Source: Rhizonema sp. PD37 (lineage in GTDB: Bacteria > Cyanobacteriota > Cyanobacteriia > Cyanobacteriales > Nostocaceae). From it: a stretch of 40,556 nucleotides of DNA. The position numbers and the translations under genes were made by a program. The notes below the pieces were generated by a model. The model saw nothing but the letters and a program-made list of their open reading frames with translations, ran no database searches and had not been told where the DNA came from. The stretch lies in assembly GCA_029379215.1 (NCBI GenBank), contig JAQYWO010000012.1:27084-67639 (forward strand), read 5' to 3'. Positions 26,589 through 35,931 of this stretch are shown piece after piece; the stretch's first letter is position 1, and every line of letters begins with the position of its first letter.

Positions 26589-27110
26589 TTGAAGAGATCG
26601 ATAATTATCGAAAAACTGACGACAAAAGTGGTAACAATTCGAGCTTATGTCCCGAACGATTTGGAAAACACTGTCCCACTTTGGTATCGAACTTGGCATC
26701 AGACATTTCCTAATCTTCAACATCCGCAGCCATATCATACATGGAAAGCACGTTTCCATAATGACCTTGCAAGACGAGGGGAAGTTTGGCTTGCCGAACT
26801 TGAAAATCAGATTGTCGGCTTGGTGTTAGTCATTCAAGAGACGCAGGAATTAAACCAGCTTTTTGTAGATCATGTATATCAAAATCGAGGTATCGGTTCT
26901 GATCTACTTAATAAAGCTAAAGAAATTTGTCCGCAGAGACTAACACTTCAAACATTGCAACAGAATACAAAAGCCTGCAAATTTTACGAGAAGCATGGCT
27001 TCAAAGCTAGTAAGCTAGCGACAAATGAAATTAACGGGCAACCCAATATCGAATATTATTGGGTGCCGTCACTTTCGTCACTTAACTCAACAAAGTCTGT
27101 AAATTTATAG
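26589..27110 (+). CDS. GNAT-family N-acetyltransferase
   Basis: The 173-residue frame opens with TTG at 26589; a GTG about 16 codons later, just before VTIRAYVPNDLE, is an alternative start. The fold markers are LAELENQIVGLVLV (strand 4), LFVDHVYQNRGIGSDLLNKA (acetyl-CoA-binding Q/R-x-x-G-x-G/A loop) and QQNTKACKFYEKHGF (typical GNAT C-terminal strand/helix). It would acetylate a small molecule or protein in the cytoplasm, substrate unknown. It lies alone between lepA and the convergent restriction gene. Confidence 0.8.
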   Translation: MKRSIIIEKLTTKVVTIRAYVPNDLENTVPLWYRTWHQTFPNLQHPQPYHTWKARFHNDLARRGEVWLAELENQIVGLVLVIQETQELNQLFVDHVYQNRGIGSDLLNKAKEICPQRLTLQTLQQNTKACKFYEKHGFKASKLATNEINGQPNIEYYWVPSLSSLNSTKSVNL

Positions 27111-27289
27111 CGTTAATCACTTTGTTATGTTTTTGTTTTTCGTAGTTTTGCCTATTCTTAGCTTACACGGCTTAAACTGGTTTATCTATAGCGTGTAAAT
27201 AATTTATATTTAGGACGACTTGCAGAAAACCTCGAAGTCAAAAGGTGACTCAGTCACTTTTTAACTTCGTCCGCGATTCTCAAGGAGAG

Positions 27290-27772
27290 TCAACGAAGCG
27301 CTCGATTGGCCCAAATGATAAACTCTGCTAAGGTAAACACCAATATTTTCTTTTGTGGCTTATCGTCTGGCACGAGATGCCGTGTTTGTGCTGAGTTTTT
27401 CAACCAAGATACTGCCAAAGGTTTTGCACCACCTCCGTCCAATACAATGATGATAAAGTCTTCTGGCATTGCAAAAATGCAGTTGAGATAGAGGTAAGGA
27501 AACTTTTCATCAACGGAGCCTGATGATTGTTGCCATTTACACTCAATACGAACAGCTAAGGAGAGACGTGCTGATTGTGCGAGAAATTCAGTTTTCCCCT
27601 TATGTCCGTAAATAGAAGTATAAGGTACATCTCTAAGAAGGATATCATTACCGTAGCTTTGCGGAGATTTTGACCAGATGCGAAAGGGAAGCTCTTGAAA
27701 TCCGTGCTGTGTAAAAAGTGAAACGACTGTTGCCTCTAGCACTTTTCCTGATTTATTCGCATAGCCCGTCAT
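27290..27772 (-). CDS. Putative type II restriction endonuclease, PD-(D/E)XK type
   Basis: The open frame extends to 27865, but the ATG at 27772 (MTGYANKSGKVLEATVVSLF) fits better, giving 160 residues and a 20-bp overlap with the methylase stop. GNDILL, then RIECKWQQSSGSVDEKFPYL, gives the D...E-x-K catalytic core of the PD-(D/E)XK nucleases. LNCIFAMPEDFIIIVLDGGG continues the core sheet. Coupled to a D12-class adenine methylase, it is most likely the cognate endonuclease. An AAGGAGG lies 15 bases before the ATG inside the methylase gene. The recognition sequence is not predictable. Confidence 0.75.
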   Translation of the reverse strand: MTGYANKSGKVLEATVVSLFTQHGFQELPFRIWSKSPQSYGNDILLRDVPYTSIYGHKGKTEFLAQSARLSLAVRIECKWQQSSGSVDEKFPYLYLNCIFAMPEDFIIIVLDGGGAKPLAVSWLKNSAQTRHLVPDDKPQKKILVFTLAEFIIWANRALR

Positions 27773-28628
27773 AATTTCTGACAATAACCTCCTTAATTTT
27801 ACCCCTCTTTCCTGCCTTCGAGTTAATTGTTCGTGAAGCCTCCACCATCTCAATATTGTAATCACTATAGAGATCGAGAATCAGTGGTGCGGCGGAATTC
27901 GAGAGCATCCAAAAGACACCCTTTTTGTCAAGTTTTGCACATAAATCTCGAAGTATCTCTTGATTCTCTGTACTAAAACCATTCTTTGAATAGTTAGTAA
28001 AGTTGGAGGTCGTGCTGAGGGGAGCATACGGTGGATCGAAATACACAAAATCCCCTTTATGTACGTGTTTTTCTATACATAAATATGAGCAACTTGTGAG
28101 TGTTGCACTCTGAAGTATTTTACTACAGGCACGTAAATTTTCTGGATCACAGATTTTGGGATTTTGATAATCCCCAAAAGGAGCGTTAAACTGTCCTTTC
28201 GAGTTGACGCGATAAAGCCCATTGAAGCACGTTTTATTCAGATAAATAAGACGACTCGCTTTTTGGACACTGTCCCATGTAGTGTATTCTGTAGTTCTGT
28301 CTGCTTCTCGAATGTTATAAAAATATGATTCTTGGTACACGTGTTGTGTTAGGCTAGCGATAAGCTTCTCTACATTACTCTTTACAACTTTATAGACATT
28401 AATAAGTTCAGCATTAATATCTGAAAGTAAGGCCTTTTCTGGTTGAAGGGAAAAGAAGAGTGCTCCTCCGCCAATAAATGGTTCATAGTATCGTTGAAAT
28501 GTTTGAGGTACTCGTGAGGTTAACTCTAGCAAAAGCTGAGTCTTGCCTCCCGCCCATTTAACAAATGGTTTAGCAGAAACATTGTTGTCCTTATCTTTGA
28601 TAAGAGTTACGCTATCGTGTGTTTTCAT
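27753..28628 (-). CDS. DNA adenine-N6 methyltransferase, D12/Dam class
   Basis: The 291-residue protein shows the D12-class order: KWAGGK (24-29), motif I EPFIGGGALFF (49-59), LLSDINAELIN (67-77), NKTCFNGLYRVNSKGQFN (131-148) and the catalytic DPPY (198-201). Such enzymes methylate adenine, often within GATC-like sites, and here would protect host DNA from the adjoining nuclease. Its 3' end overlaps the nuclease gene. Its ATG is only 16 bp from the edge of a MITE, so its promoter must lie within the element or upstream of it. Confidence 0.9.
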   Translation of the reverse strand: MKTHDSVTLIKDKDNNVSAKPFVKWAGGKTQLLLELTSRVPQTFQRYYEPFIGGGALFFSLQPEKALLSDINAELINVYKVVKSNVEKLIASLTQHVYQESYFYNIREADRTTEYTTWDSVQKASRLIYLNKTCFNGLYRVNSKGQFNAPFGDYQNPKICDPENLRACSKILQSATLTSCSYLCIEKHVHKGDFVYFDPPYAPLSTTSNFTNYSKNGFSTENQEILRDLCAKLDKKGVFWMLSNSAAPLILDLYSDYNIEMVEASRTINSKAGKRGKIKEVIVRNYDGLCE

Positions 28629-28643
28629 CCTTATTATTAATTT

Positions 28644-28811
28644 TAGGAGTTATGCACTGTACAAATAGACCATAATGTGTAGTACGGGATTCAGTTGTTT
28701 CAGGCGCTTTGCATAATCCTGAAAAGTTCGTTGCCTTTCTTGTTTTGAGTGCTAAACATAGGTGAAATACCCCAATTGCGTATAGTACACATGTACGATG
28801 CGTAAGTCCTA
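28644..28811. mobile_element. 168-bp MITE, copy 1
   Basis: The ends TAGGAGTTATGCACTGTAC and ATGCGTAAGTCCTA are imperfect inverted repeats (consensus TAGGACTTACGCA). The reverse complement of this element aligns along its whole length with the element at 37858-38026, including GGACTTACGCATCGTACAT, ACTATACG and ATTATGGT. There is no ORF. It sits 4 bp from the stop codon of the ABC protein gene and 16 bp from the methylase start. Ends and size suggest a non-autonomous derivative of an IS630-like element. Confidence 0.75.
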
Positions 28812-28815
28812 TATT

Positions 28816-31506
28816 TTATTCCATTTGTCTGGCAACTAATTGAGCAAATAACCCCTCAGCGTTAACGAGTTCCTCAAAAGTACCGACTTGTACTACGCAA
28901 CCTGCTTGCATGACATAAATTCGGTTAGCATTGCGGATTGTACTGAGGCGGTGGGCAATCACTATCCGGGTAGCCTTTAACTTATCTAAACTCTCAGAGA
29001 CGATCGCTTGGGTACGGTTATCTAAAGAACTTGTTGCCTCATCCATCAAAATAATTTTCGGTTGATTGACAAGCGCTCTAGCAATCAACAATCGTTGTCG
29101 TTGTCCCCCTGAAAGATTGGTACCTCCCTCACTGATAACAGTATGTAATCCCATAGGAAAAAGCTGGATATCTTCAGCCAAACCCGCCATTCGCGCCGCT
29201 TCCCAGGCTTGATCATGTGACACCAAAGCTCCTGTAGTGATATTCTCAAAAATGGAGCCAGTGCCAATGCGACCATTTTGCAGCACTACCCCCAATTGTC
29301 TTCGTACTGCCTCAAGATCTAGTTCTGCCAAGTCAAAGCGATCGTAAGAAACTGTTCCTGACTGAGCAGTTTCAAATCCTAGTAATAACCGAAGTATAGT
29401 TGACTTTCCGCTTCCTGACGGTCCGACGATCGCTACAAATTCCCCCGGAGCTGCATGGAGACTGACATCATTGAGAATCGGCAACCCATCCACACGATAG
29501 CGAAAGGTAACATGATTTAAAGCTACGCGACCGATTAGCGAGCCTGGGTTTGCCTTGGTATTATTATATTCGGGTTCGGCTTGCAAAATTGGTTCTGCTC
29601 GCTCCCATAGTGGCACAATTGTTAAGATGTCAGTCAAAGTATTGCTGAGGTCACTCACTCCCCCAATAAAAATGCCTAAGGCAGAATTAAAAGCCAAAAA
29701 CTTGCCTACTGTCAATCCTCCCGCTTGAGCCGCACTAATAGATGCAACTGCAAACCAAAACAGCAACGCGGAAGTGACTAAGGAAAGTACTTCATTAAAT
29801 ACTGAAACGTTGTCTCTGATAAGTTGGAAATCTGCCTTGAGCCTGATGCGCTGACTGTAACGATCTGCCCAAGCTGCAAATGCCCGTTCTTCTGCCATTG
29901 CTACTCGCAGCTTGGCGACCCCATTAATGAGTTGTACAATTAACCCATTAATCTCACCATCCAATTCTTGCTGTCGTCGCAATTGGCGTATAACCAACAA
30001 ACTAGCAACAGTGGTGACAACAGTTGTGAAAAGGGCTACACCTACCCCAACAAGAGCGAGTTGCCAGTCGTAAACAAACATTAGTACCAAGTTCAGTAGG
30101 GCAAACAGTCCGCTCAATAAAGTACGTTGCGTTCCTCCCGAGAGTTTCTGACGAATCTGGTTTATCGATAAGGCACGGTTTAGCAAGTCACCAGAGGAAT
30201 ACTCGCGAAAAAATGCTGGACTTAATCTCAGCAGTCGATCCCAAATTGCTGGCTGTAGCGCACTATCAGCAGCGTTTTCAACTCGCAGCGAAATGATTCC
30301 CTGGAACATCCCAAATGCTGATCTTCCAACTGCAAGTGCTAACAACGCTCCTCCTATTTGCCCTAACAAGCGGAGATCGCTATCTGGAATCGCATTATCA
30401 ACCAAAAGGGCTGTTGCTTGAGGCACCACCATTCCGAGCAAAGAGCCAACAATCCCAGCTGCTAAAATGAACCCAATGTCTTTTTGATAACCTTGGACGC
30501 CAAACTGAAACAACGCAATCACATTTTTGATAACGTTGGGTAAAGGGCGGTAGAACTGGTAAGCTTCTCGTGCCAATGTTGCGGCGATCGCCTGATTTAC
30601 AGGTGTGCTTTGTCTGGTTGTCGGATCGAACAAAATGTAACGGCTACCTACTGGTAACAAAGCCATTGTCAGCTGTTCTTCTTTGGTATAAACTAGCAAA
30701 GGACCAGACTCACGAAGCCACCAATTACCCTCTAAGGTGATACGACGAGTACGAATTTGAGAGGAACGAGCTATAGCCTCTACTGGATCTTTCACTCGAC
30801 TGACATCTTCCGATTGTGTGGGCAAAGTGATGGTTATTCCCATTGCCCGTGCCACTGCTCCCACCGCTACTAGTAGAGGTGTTCCTGACTGAAGAAATGT
30901 AGTTTCTTGTTCTGGTTGCAGTATAGAGGCTAACTTATAAAGTGCTGAGTCTACGACCTGAGCGTTAAATTCTTCTCGTTCTTGAAAAGAGTGAAATGCT
31001 GTTTTATCTTCCTGCTGTTTGAGCAAATTTCTACTATTGATAATAGCAACATAAATTTCAGCTAAAATATTAGATATTTCATTTAGAGTTTCTGTCTTTT
31101 TTAAGATTAAATAGCGGTTTTCTTTAGCTAATATTCTATTATTAGAAATTTGATATAAATGGTCAAGCCAACCTTCTATGAGAGCGATCGCACTAGCTTC
31201 CTCCAAGGATATTTGTGCTACCAAAGCTGCCATTGTTATCTGAGATAATTCTGTTGTTTCCCTAGCTACTGCCACTAAACTTAAAGATTCTTGATGAGCT
31301 GTTGCCACACCAAATAACGCCTCAAGGGTACTTACGTCAAAGAGATATCGTCGATCTGAAGATCTCTGTGTCTCTAAACTTACAGGCATTCCATCCAAGA
31401 TATTCGTTATAAATATTGATACTATTCCTGTTTTTACGATCCACACTTTTTCTGGATCATTTAGCAGTAAAACTTCATTTTTTTTGAGACGATACAGAAC
31501 TTCCAT
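28816..31506 (-). CDS. NHLP-type bacteriocin/RiPP export ABC transporter, permease-ATPase subunit (no peptidase)
   Basis: The 896-residue protein has a large N-terminal soluble region (about 1-330) without a C39 Cys-protease motif. An ABC exporter membrane domain (about 340-640) and an ATPase domain follow: Walker A GPSGSGKST (695-703), signature LSGGQRQRLLIARAL (798-812), Walker B IILMDEATSSLD. This layout matches the second ABC protein of NHLP (nitrile-hydratase-leader peptide) export systems. It would pair with the peptidase-ABC protein at 33460-35694 and the adaptor at 35932-37569. Two unrelated genes now separate it from them. Confidence 0.8.
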   Translation of the reverse strand: MEVLYRLKKNEVLLLNDPEKVWIVKTGIVSIFITNILDGMPVSLETQRSSDRRYLFDVSTLEALFGVATAHQESLSLVAVARETTELSQITMAALVAQISLEEASAIALIEGWLDHLYQISNNRILAKENRYLILKKTETLNEISNILAEIYVAIINSRNLLKQQEDKTAFHSFQEREEFNAQVVDSALYKLASILQPEQETTFLQSGTPLLVAVGAVARAMGITITLPTQSEDVSRVKDPVEAIARSSQIRTRRITLEGNWWLRESGPLLVYTKEEQLTMALLPVGSRYILFDPTTRQSTPVNQAIAATLAREAYQFYRPLPNVIKNVIALFQFGVQGYQKDIGFILAAGIVGSLLGMVVPQATALLVDNAIPDSDLRLLGQIGGALLALAVGRSAFGMFQGIISLRVENAADSALQPAIWDRLLRLSPAFFREYSSGDLLNRALSINQIRQKLSGGTQRTLLSGLFALLNLVLMFVYDWQLALVGVGVALFTTVVTTVASLLVIRQLRRQQELDGEINGLIVQLINGVAKLRVAMAEERAFAAWADRYSQRIRLKADFQLIRDNVSVFNEVLSLVTSALLFWFAVASISAAQAGGLTVGKFLAFNSALGIFIGGVSDLSNTLTDILTIVPLWERAEPILQAEPEYNNTKANPGSLIGRVALNHVTFRYRVDGLPILNDVSLHAAPGEFVAIVGPSGSGKSTILRLLLGFETAQSGTVSYDRFDLAELDLEAVRRQLGVVLQNGRIGTGSIFENITTGALVSHDQAWEAARMAGLAEDIQLFPMGLHTVISEGGTNLSGGQRQRLLIARALVNQPKIILMDEATSSLDNRTQAIVSESLDKLKATRIVIAHRLSTIRNANRIYVMQAGCVVQVGTFEELVNAEGLFAQLVARQME

Positions 31507-32002
31507 TCACTCAATAGTTTTTATGAAAATTTTGATTGAATGCCAATTTACTCTCGCACTTCCAGGAATAAATACCTAATTTAATGTAAGAATTCAGCAG
31601 ACATCCATCAGAATGCAGAATTTATCAAGAATTTATAACTGTTAGTATATTCACTTCATCAAATTTAAACGAAATTTTTAATGATTCTGGCTCCTGAATT
31701 CTTTCAATTTAATGAATCGACTTGGCTGACGCCACGTCACTTGACGAAAAAAGCAGTGTCTCGCAGTCTTTCAACGCCAAGGACGCCAAGAAAATAAGAA
31801 GAGAGATAGGTAATTTTGTATCCAGCAGAGAATGAATATCTTATCATATAGTTCTAATGAATTTTGAAGTACGTGCTTCTTTATACACTTAAAACTGTCA
31901 CTTTTACATCCGAGTTTTCACCATACTGTTCAGTGGACTTTACTAGAATTGTTATGCCAGGGTTAGCAATTGTACTCACCCCATCATAAATAATACTTAA
32001 AA
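31507..32002. repeat. Spacer with a dispersed CCAAGGACGCCAAG repeat
   Basis: The roughly 500-bp gap contains AACGCCAAGGACGCCAAGAA at about 31770-31789, a copy of the repeat found near 3590 and 12150. I see no precursor-peptide gene or other ORF on either strand that I could support. Confidence 0.55.
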
Positions 32003-32263
32003 ATGACGAAGACTCACGTCTATTCGCTTACCGTCACTTGGACTGGTAATCTTGGGGAAGGTACTGCTAGTTATCGCGCATACAGCCGTAACCACAATAT
32101 CCAAAGCGACGGGAAACCTCAGATCCATTGCTCGTCAGATCCATCTTTCCGGGGCGATTCAACACAATATAAGCCCGAAGAACTTCTTGTATCGTCGCTC
32201 TGTGCCTGTCATATGCTCTGGTATCTCTACTTATGCGCCAGCGAGGGAATCATTGTGACTTAA
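32003..32263 (+). pseudogene. Truncated OsmC-family peroxiredoxin-like gene
   Basis: The 86-codon frame TWTGNLGEGTASYRAYSRNH, SDPSFRGDSTQYKPEELLVS and SLCACHMLWYLYLCASEGII matches the N-terminal part of OsmC-like proteins, including the first conserved Cys region. It stops where the family normally continues for about 50 residues carrying the rest of the fold. The bases just after the stop give YVE and then lose similarity. I read it as a 3'-truncated remnant. Confidence 0.7.
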
Positions 32264-32291
32264 TATGTTGAACTGTACCGTTGATAAATTG

Positions 32292-33134
32292 TCACATGTA
32301 GGACTGAACTTCTTCCACAGACAATGAAAGCGCGGATGCTATTTGTTCAACATCTAATCGTAACTCAAGTAGCCGGGGGATTGCATCTCGTTGTGCTTTT
32401 TCTGCTGTTTCGGCACGCTTACGTTCAATTTCGACACGCTCACGTTCAATTTCGGCACGCTCACTACCAATCAGTAGCATATTACCAGAGGTGTCCCACC
32501 AACGTAACCAAAGTTGGGCTTGATTTTGATAACTTCCTGACCATAAACCTAATTCTACTTCTAATGGCTCAATGAGATAACGACCTTGTTCGTTTGGTTG
32601 CATGAGACGATAGGAACCATTGACCCAGTTGTAAACTTCTAATTTGCCTGTTTTGATTTCATAGATACCATAATAAGCAATATGAATAATTCTTTCGTAG
32701 ACCCAAAACTTGCCAGGTTTTGTGCTTTCTCCTTCTGCGTTCACAGATAAAGGTGTTGCGTCTCTTTCTTCTGAACCATCACCACTAGCAAACTCTAATG
32801 CAATTAACGGAGGAATATATTCTCGTCGAAGTACATAAGAGCGTCGAATTTGTCCATTCAATGTTGGGGGTACGTTGCCAACATAGAACCAGTCAGGTGC
32901 CTCTGCACCTTTTTCTGGAGGGTCAGTTTCTCTCCAGTAAATTCCACAATCTTGTCCAATAGCATATTGACCATCCGGATGAACTTTTTCTAAAACAGGA
33001 CCAATTGAATCTGTTAAAATAATGCTCTGAGGATGCTCTTGAAAATTTTTCACGAAAGTGCCGTCTTCGTCTGGTAATTGAGTATGGTCTGGAAAGAGAG
33101 AGGGTTTTACCGCACGCTCGACGCTTGTAGTCAT
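32292..33134 (-). CDS. Uma2-family (DUF820) putative endonuclease
   Basis: The 280-residue protein has the Uma2 core, a PD-(D/E)XK-like fold abundant in cyanobacteria: GQDCGIYWRETDPPEKGAEA, APDWFYVGN, YIPPLIALEFASGDGSEERD and YGIYEIKTGKLEVYNW. The likely catalytic residues are the Asp of PDW, the Glu of LEF and E-x-K in YEIKTG. The C-terminus has a short coiled coil with 7-residue repeats (AEIERERVEIERKRAETAEK). The function of this expanded family is unsettled. It splits the NHLP export genes but is on the same strand. Confidence 0.8.
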   Translation of the reverse strand: MTTSVERAVKPSLFPDHTQLPDEDGTFVKNFQEHPQSIILTDSIGPVLEKVHPDGQYAIGQDCGIYWRETDPPEKGAEAPDWFYVGNVPPTLNGQIRRSYVLRREYIPPLIALEFASGDGSEERDATPLSVNAEGESTKPGKFWVYERIIHIAYYGIYEIKTGKLEVYNWVNGSYRLMQPNEQGRYLIEPLEVELGLWSGSYQNQAQLWLRWWDTSGNMLLIGSERAEIERERVEIERKRAETAEKAQRDAIPRLLELRLDVEQIASALSLSVEEVQSYM

Positions 33135-33210
33135 AGTGTTTTTCTCCGGTTTGCCATTTGTTTAATATAACAATTGAAGTTAAGTAAGTCGGCATGAATA
33201 AATGAAAGTT

Positions 33211-33246
33211 CGTAGTAAGCGCTGAAGCGCTTCAGCGCTTACTACG
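33211..33246. repeat. Perfect 36-bp palindrome
   Basis: CGTAGTAAGCGCTGAAGC at 33211-33228 is followed immediately by its exact reverse complement, with no spacer. The inner part AGCGCTGAAGCGCTTCAGCG is itself built of nested AGCGCT units. It lies in the 325-bp gap upstream of the Uma2 gene, which holds nothing else I can identify. A fragment GCGTAGTAAGC recurs near 35787. REP-like elements of this kind are dispersed in cyanobacterial genomes. Confidence 0.85.
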
Positions 33247-33459
33247 CAATATTTTTCTCAACTTTACTTTTCTTTACATAATTAGGTTTTTTACCAGCGA
33301 CTTACTTATTGTTGTTGTCGAGACTTAATTAAGTCAGTTTCTAGTAGGGAAATTTTAGAATACAGATGCTTCTGTATTTATTTGAAACCTAAAGACCGGA
33401 TAATTTTTGCAGCAGCAATTTCACCAGTTCAACAGCCACCTTCCATATATCCCTTTTAT

Positions 33460-35694
33460 TCACCCTTCGGTACGCAGCAAGTTAGCATACTTACCTCCTA
33501 ACTGCCATAACTCCTCATGAGTACCTCTTTGCACAACTTTTCCTTGTTCGAGCAAGATAATTTCATCGCAATCGCGAATCGTGCTGAGTCGGTGTGCAAT
33601 GATAATACAAGAGCAACCGCGTCGCTGTAAGTTCTGATCAATTACGAGTTCTGTTTGAGCATCCAACGCACTTGTTGCCTCATCCATTACCAAAACCGAC
33701 GGATTCCTTACTAAAGCACGAGCAATTTCTAGGCGTTGGCGCTGTCCACCACTCATGTTCATGCCCCCTTCAATTAGCACAGCATCATATCCGCCAGGCA
33801 GAGATACAATAAAATCATGAATAGCGGCATCGCGACAAGCTTGAACTAAATCGGCTTGTGGTACTGTGGAATCCCACAGGGTAAGATTCTCGCGAATTGT
33901 CCCAGCAAAAAGAAAGATATCTTGTTCTACCATTGCCAAAGAGTTTGCCAAAACGGATCTCTTAATCTGGGTTCTGGGTACGCCGTCAAAGCAAATTTCT
34001 CCTAACCAAGGTTCATAAAGACCACAAATTAACTTGGCAATTGTAGACTTGCCAGAACCACTACCCCCGACTATTGCTACTCGTTGCCCCGGCTTCAAAG
34101 TTAGGCTAAAGTTTTCTATCAAAGCATTGTTCAAGCGGCTATAACCAAAGGTAATATTTTGCAACTCAATCCCTCCGTGGAGACGGAAGGGGAGTGTGTC
34201 CGTGCGTGATAAAAGGAGATTGTCCCCAAGTTTCCCCGTCTTCAATCGCCCTATCCCAGTCCTCTCTACCTCTGTATCAACAGAATTTTGTAGTACGTCA
34301 TCAAGGCGGTTTAAATCAGCTTCTAAATCTTGTAATAGACTACCGAAATTGACGAGACTGTTGACAGGATCTAGGAAACTGGCTGTTAAACTTTGGTAGG
34401 CGACGAGCATCCCAATACTAAGGCTACCATTCATGACCCTAAAGCCACCGACAACTAATATAGAAGCGGTGGTTAATGCTGTTAAAAAGGTGGGTAATAT
34501 TGTCAAAATTTGAGTTTGTAAAGCCAATTCTTGCTGAGCGTTGAGTGCTTTGGCATAGTACCCAGCGAATTTGGCAAAAGAATCGGACTCAAGCCCGTTC
34601 GCTTTCACGGTTTCTATATTTTGAATCAGTGCGATCGCCACCCCATTGACCTTACCGTATTCAGCTGCTAACTTCATATTGGCATCAACACGAGTCCGCG
34701 ATAAATACTGTAGGGCAAAAAAGTTGAGCGCGGCAAAACCAACCGCGATTATACTTAGTACCCAGTCATACTGAAGCATAATCAGAAAGTAAAAGACCAT
34801 CATCACGGAGTCGATTACTGTGGTAGCAAGGCGACCTGAGAGTATATCCGCAATTTTGTCGTTCAGTGACACACGAGAGCTAATTTCACCTGCGAAGCGT
34901 TGAGCATAAAACCCAACTGGCAAGCGTAAAATATGCCACAGAAACTGCCCTGACATTGTGACTGACAACTTCAGCATGAGCTTGCGCAGGTAAGTAAGCC
35001 GCAACCGTGCCAGCAGTGCCCGTAGTATAGCAGTAAGAACCATTCCCAACACCAATGGTCGTATCCAGTCTTGTCGGTCTGAAATCAAAATTTCATCGAC
35101 AAACACTTGAGTAAAACCGGGCACAGCTAACCGAGGGACTGTCAGTAATAACCCTGCCAAAAAGCAGAATAGGATGCTCCCCCGTGAGTTGTTTAAACGT
35201 TCACCTAAAGCGGAAATGATGTCATTTTTTTTACCTCCCTTCTGAAAATCTGTTCCTGGTTCCATTGCCAGAACGACTCCAGTGTAAGCACGATCCAACT
35301 CTTCTAGTGAAACAGTCCTCCGTCCCGTAGCAGGATCGTTAAGATAGACGCAGTTTTTTCCAAAACCCTCCACCACTAGAAAATGGTTGAAATTCCAAAA
35401 GACAATGTAAGGGGGGGGAAGGGTTTTGAGACTAGATAATACTTTTTTTAAACCTTTAGCGTTTAGTCCATAGTTCCGGGCAGCTTTGACGATATTCATG
35501 GCATTGCTACCATCTCGCGAGATGCCACACTCGCGCCGTAGTTCTGCCAAAGGGACAATGCGATCATAGTAACCTAAAATAATTCCCAAAGCAGCTGCAC
35601 CGCATTCAGTGGCTTCGATTTGCAGTAATGTGGGGGTACGAACGCGATTTGTTTGCGATCGCTGTAAAATTTGATTAATAAAAGCAAAAGGCAT
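33460..35694 (-). CDS. NHLP-type bacteriocin/RiPP export ABC transporter with C39 leader peptidase
   Basis: The 744-residue protein begins with a C39 peptidase domain (about 18-150). The catalytic residues are C31 (EATECGAAALG), H104 (NFNHFLVVEGF) and D120 (LNDPATGRR), which cleave after double-Gly leaders. The membrane domain (about 170-460) and an ATPase domain (GGSGSGKST, MSGGQRQRLEIARAL, VLVMDEATSALD) follow. Such proteins trim and export RiPP precursors. It lies 237 bp after the HlyD-like adaptor gene. No substrate gene was found in the window, so it may serve precursors encoded elsewhere. Confidence 0.88.
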   Translation of the reverse strand: MPFAFINQILQRSQTNRVRTPTLLQIEATECGAAALGIILGYYDRIVPLAELRRECGISRDGSNAMNIVKAARNYGLNAKGLKKVLSSLKTLPPPYIVFWNFNHFLVVEGFGKNCVYLNDPATGRRTVSLEELDRAYTGVVLAMEPGTDFQKGGKKNDIISALGERLNNSRGSILFCFLAGLLLTVPRLAVPGFTQVFVDEILISDRQDWIRPLVLGMVLTAILRALLARLRLTYLRKLMLKLSVTMSGQFLWHILRLPVGFYAQRFAGEISSRVSLNDKIADILSGRLATTVIDSVMMVFYFLIMLQYDWVLSIIAVGFAALNFFALQYLSRTRVDANMKLAAEYGKVNGVAIALIQNIETVKANGLESDSFAKFAGYYAKALNAQQELALQTQILTILPTFLTALTTASILVVGGFRVMNGSLSIGMLVAYQSLTASFLDPVNSLVNFGSLLQDLEADLNRLDDVLQNSVDTEVERTGIGRLKTGKLGDNLLLSRTDTLPFRLHGGIELQNITFGYSRLNNALIENFSLTLKPGQRVAIVGGSGSGKSTIAKLICGLYEPWLGEICFDGVPRTQIKRSVLANSLAMVEQDIFLFAGTIRENLTLWDSTVPQADLVQACRDAAIHDFIVSLPGGYDAVLIEGGMNMSGGQRQRLEIARALVRNPSVLVMDEATSALDAQTELVIDQNLQRRGCSCIIIAHRLSTIRDCDEIILLEQGKVVQRGTHEELWQLGGKYANLLRTEG

Positions 35695-35931
35695 AGTTTA
35701 GTTGATTTTGACCGAGAAGTAGGTAGTAGGTGGAAGTCTTTAAGGAGAAATCGGGTGCTTACAGACCTTTTTATTCATGAAAAAGGCGTAGTAAGCACAA
35801 AACTGCGGGACTCATGAAAGTGCCATTATTTACATAGTTCCCCACTTAGCACCAAACAGATTACCCCTACCTTTGTATCCTCTTGTTTTAGGAGCTAGAA
35901 ATTACAAGAAGAAAGAACCTGCGCTGTTACC

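Noticed and set aside
34196..34399. Plus-strand frame inside the peptidase-ABC gene
   Set aside because: It is a shadow of a well-supported gene on the other strand.
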